DNA of 64,000 nucleotides from JAJVID01 sp963743425. GTDB taxonomy: Bacteria; Acidobacteriota; Blastocatellia; RBC074. The notes beneath the pieces are model-generated. The model had not been told where the DNA came from. It did not search any database and saw nothing but the letters and a program-made list of their open reading frames with translations. The position numbers and the translations under genes are program-made. Numbering within the stretch: the first letter of the stretch is position 1; each line of letters opens with the position of its first letter. Of the stretch, positions 63,360 through 64,000 are shown piece after piece. The DNA lies in the NCBI GenBank assembly GCA_963743425.1, contig CAVUPU010000003.1:124001-188000 (forward strand). Direction: 5' to 3'.

Positions 63360-63998
63360 TCACCGCGGATTATCCGTTTTATCGTTCTGCACGTTATTGA
63401 TAATGATGTCGCGCGAGCCGGAATCGAAGAGTTTCTTCGTCAGGTTCCCGAAAGCTTTGAATTCGACTGCAACGATCGCCTTCGCCTCGGCCGGGATCTC
63501 GACCCTGAATTCCTGCATTGACTTGCCCTTGTTGTAGACCCCTCTCCGGCTGTCATTGAGGAGAGGCGATCCGTTCTCGTCTTCGGCCGCCACCTCCAGA
63601 AGATAGCCGAATGGCGAGCGGCCTTCCAGCGTCACCACGATATGCGCCGATTGGCCCGGCGCGTAGCTTGTCTGGTCAAACTTGATCTCACTGATACGAA
63701 CGGAATCCTCCATTCTGAGAGCTTCAAGATCGAATTCGCCGGTGATGAGCGTTTTGCCGGAGGCGTCGGTGAGCGTGTAGTTGATTTTCGGCTCGATGAA
63801 ATCGTCCGGCAGTTTGAATTCAGCGCTGGCGCTGCCCTGAATGGTGATAGCCTGGCGCTCTTTGAACCCATTCGCGCTGACGCTGAGGCTGGCGTTGATG
63901 ATGGGCGCCGGCGCGATGATCTCGAAGGCGAGGACTATCGAGGCTGGCTCATCGGAGAATGGAGCCTCGATCTCGCCGATCGGCAGCGGGCTTGGCCG
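63360..63998 (-). CDS. Large secreted protein, C-terminal part only (right edge)
   Basis: An open frame runs from the right edge to a stop at 63360, about 212 codons. It reads PLPIGEIEAPFSDEPASIVLAFEIIAPAPIINASLSVSANG, then LPDDFIEPKINYTLTDASGKTLITGEFDLEAL and ISEIKFDQTSYAPGQSAHIVVTLEGRSPFGYLLEVAAEDENGSPLL, a series of Ig-like beta-sandwich modules. No start lies in the window (an internal ATG at 63713 is not a likely one). Such tandem modules occur in large secreted or surface proteins; family unknown. Confidence 0.65.
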   Translation of the reverse strand, partial: RPSPLPIGEIEAPFSDEPASIVLAFEIIAPAPIINASLSVSANGFKERQAITIQGSASAEFKLPDDFIEPKINYTLTDASGKTLITGEFDLEALRMEDSVRISEIKFDQTSYAPGQSAHIVVTLEGRSPFGYLLEVAAEDENGSPLLNDSRRGVYNKGKSMQEFRVEIPAEAKAIVAVEFKAFGNLTKKLFDSGSRDIIINNVQNDKTDNPR

Positions 63999-64000
63999 CT

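Noticed and set aside
1..64000. tRNA, rRNA, phage, plasmid or transposase genes
   Set aside because: None was recognised on either strand by reading; a dedicated search could still find a short one.

Overview
The window looks like a chromosomal segment of an Acidobacteriota bacterium, probably of the Blastocatellia type. This is inferred from gene content, not from a marker gene: no rRNA or tRNA was recognised. The indicators are Oar-like TonB receptors with a carboxypeptidase-regulatory-like N-terminus, a winged-helix/TolB-propeller regulator, TPR-CHAT proteins, PQQ-type propellers, a CSxxW...RFCxxC zinc-ribbon protein with a carboxypeptidase-like domain, and many intergenic palindromes. DNA is moderately GC-rich. 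No phage, transposase, plasmid or CRISPR genes were seen.

Layout. 1-11400 (mostly minus): barstar-like protein coupled to a secreted protein cut by the left edge; amidohydrolase and DDAH; two unknown secreted proteins; an Oar-like receptor; a myo-inositol oxygenase; a 5'-truncated remnant. Most genes in 2.6-10.6 kb carry frameshifts. 11.4-14.8 kb: PQQ-like propeller and zinc-ribbon/carboxypeptidase-like protein. 15.2-20.5 kb (plus): short-chain dehydrogenase, VOC protein, NIPSNAP protein, ThDP enzyme, acyl-CoA dehydrogenase, GNAT. 20.5-22.2 kb: a cytochrome-porin fusion resembling Cyc2, preceded by a decayed copy. 22.6-28.6 kb: intact Oar-like receptor, ureohydrolase, imidazolonepropionase. 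28.7-32.4 kb: small secreted proteins and an esterase. 32.6-39.5 kb: tandem TPR-CHAT genes. 39.8-42 kb: winged-helix/TolB regulator. 41.9-44.8 kb (minus): operon of pyruvoyl arginine decarboxylase, EamA exporter, SMR-like protein, SpeD-like protein and a decayed N-methyltransferase. 45-49 kb: secreted protein and outer-membrane barrel. 49.1-52.1 kb: secreted proteins, anti-sigma-like protein and ECF-type sigma factor. 52.3-64 kb: HicB-like protein, exonuclease, Tex, RND pump, NHL protein, CocE-type hydrolase, and a secreted protein cut by the right edge.

The most notable signal is a bipartite motif, read on the minus strand as CGACATGTT-N11-CGCCAGTA. It occurs eight times with an invariant 11-nt spacer, always upstream of a minus-strand gene: five small secreted proteins, the arginine decarboxylase, the SMR-like gene and the anti-sigma-like gene next to the sigma factor. 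This looks like a promoter, and the simplest hypothesis is that the local sigma factor reads it, tying the polyamine-like operon and the secreted proteins into one regulon.

The second theme is repeats. There is a 120-290 bp element with GGAGGGGC palindromes (four copies), an ACCGCG...AAGCAAGCGG palindrome family (four copies), GACAGAAAAATG hairpins, and arrays of 7-8 nt words that often face a reverse-complement arm. Some have entered coding sequence: an octamer array forms the linker between TPR and CHAT domains in both CHAT genes and coincides with a frameshift in one, and GACAGAAAAAT words encode a signal peptide at 46.3 kb. Frameshifts in about ten conserved genes, including Tex and the RND pump, cluster at both ends and may be sequence errors.
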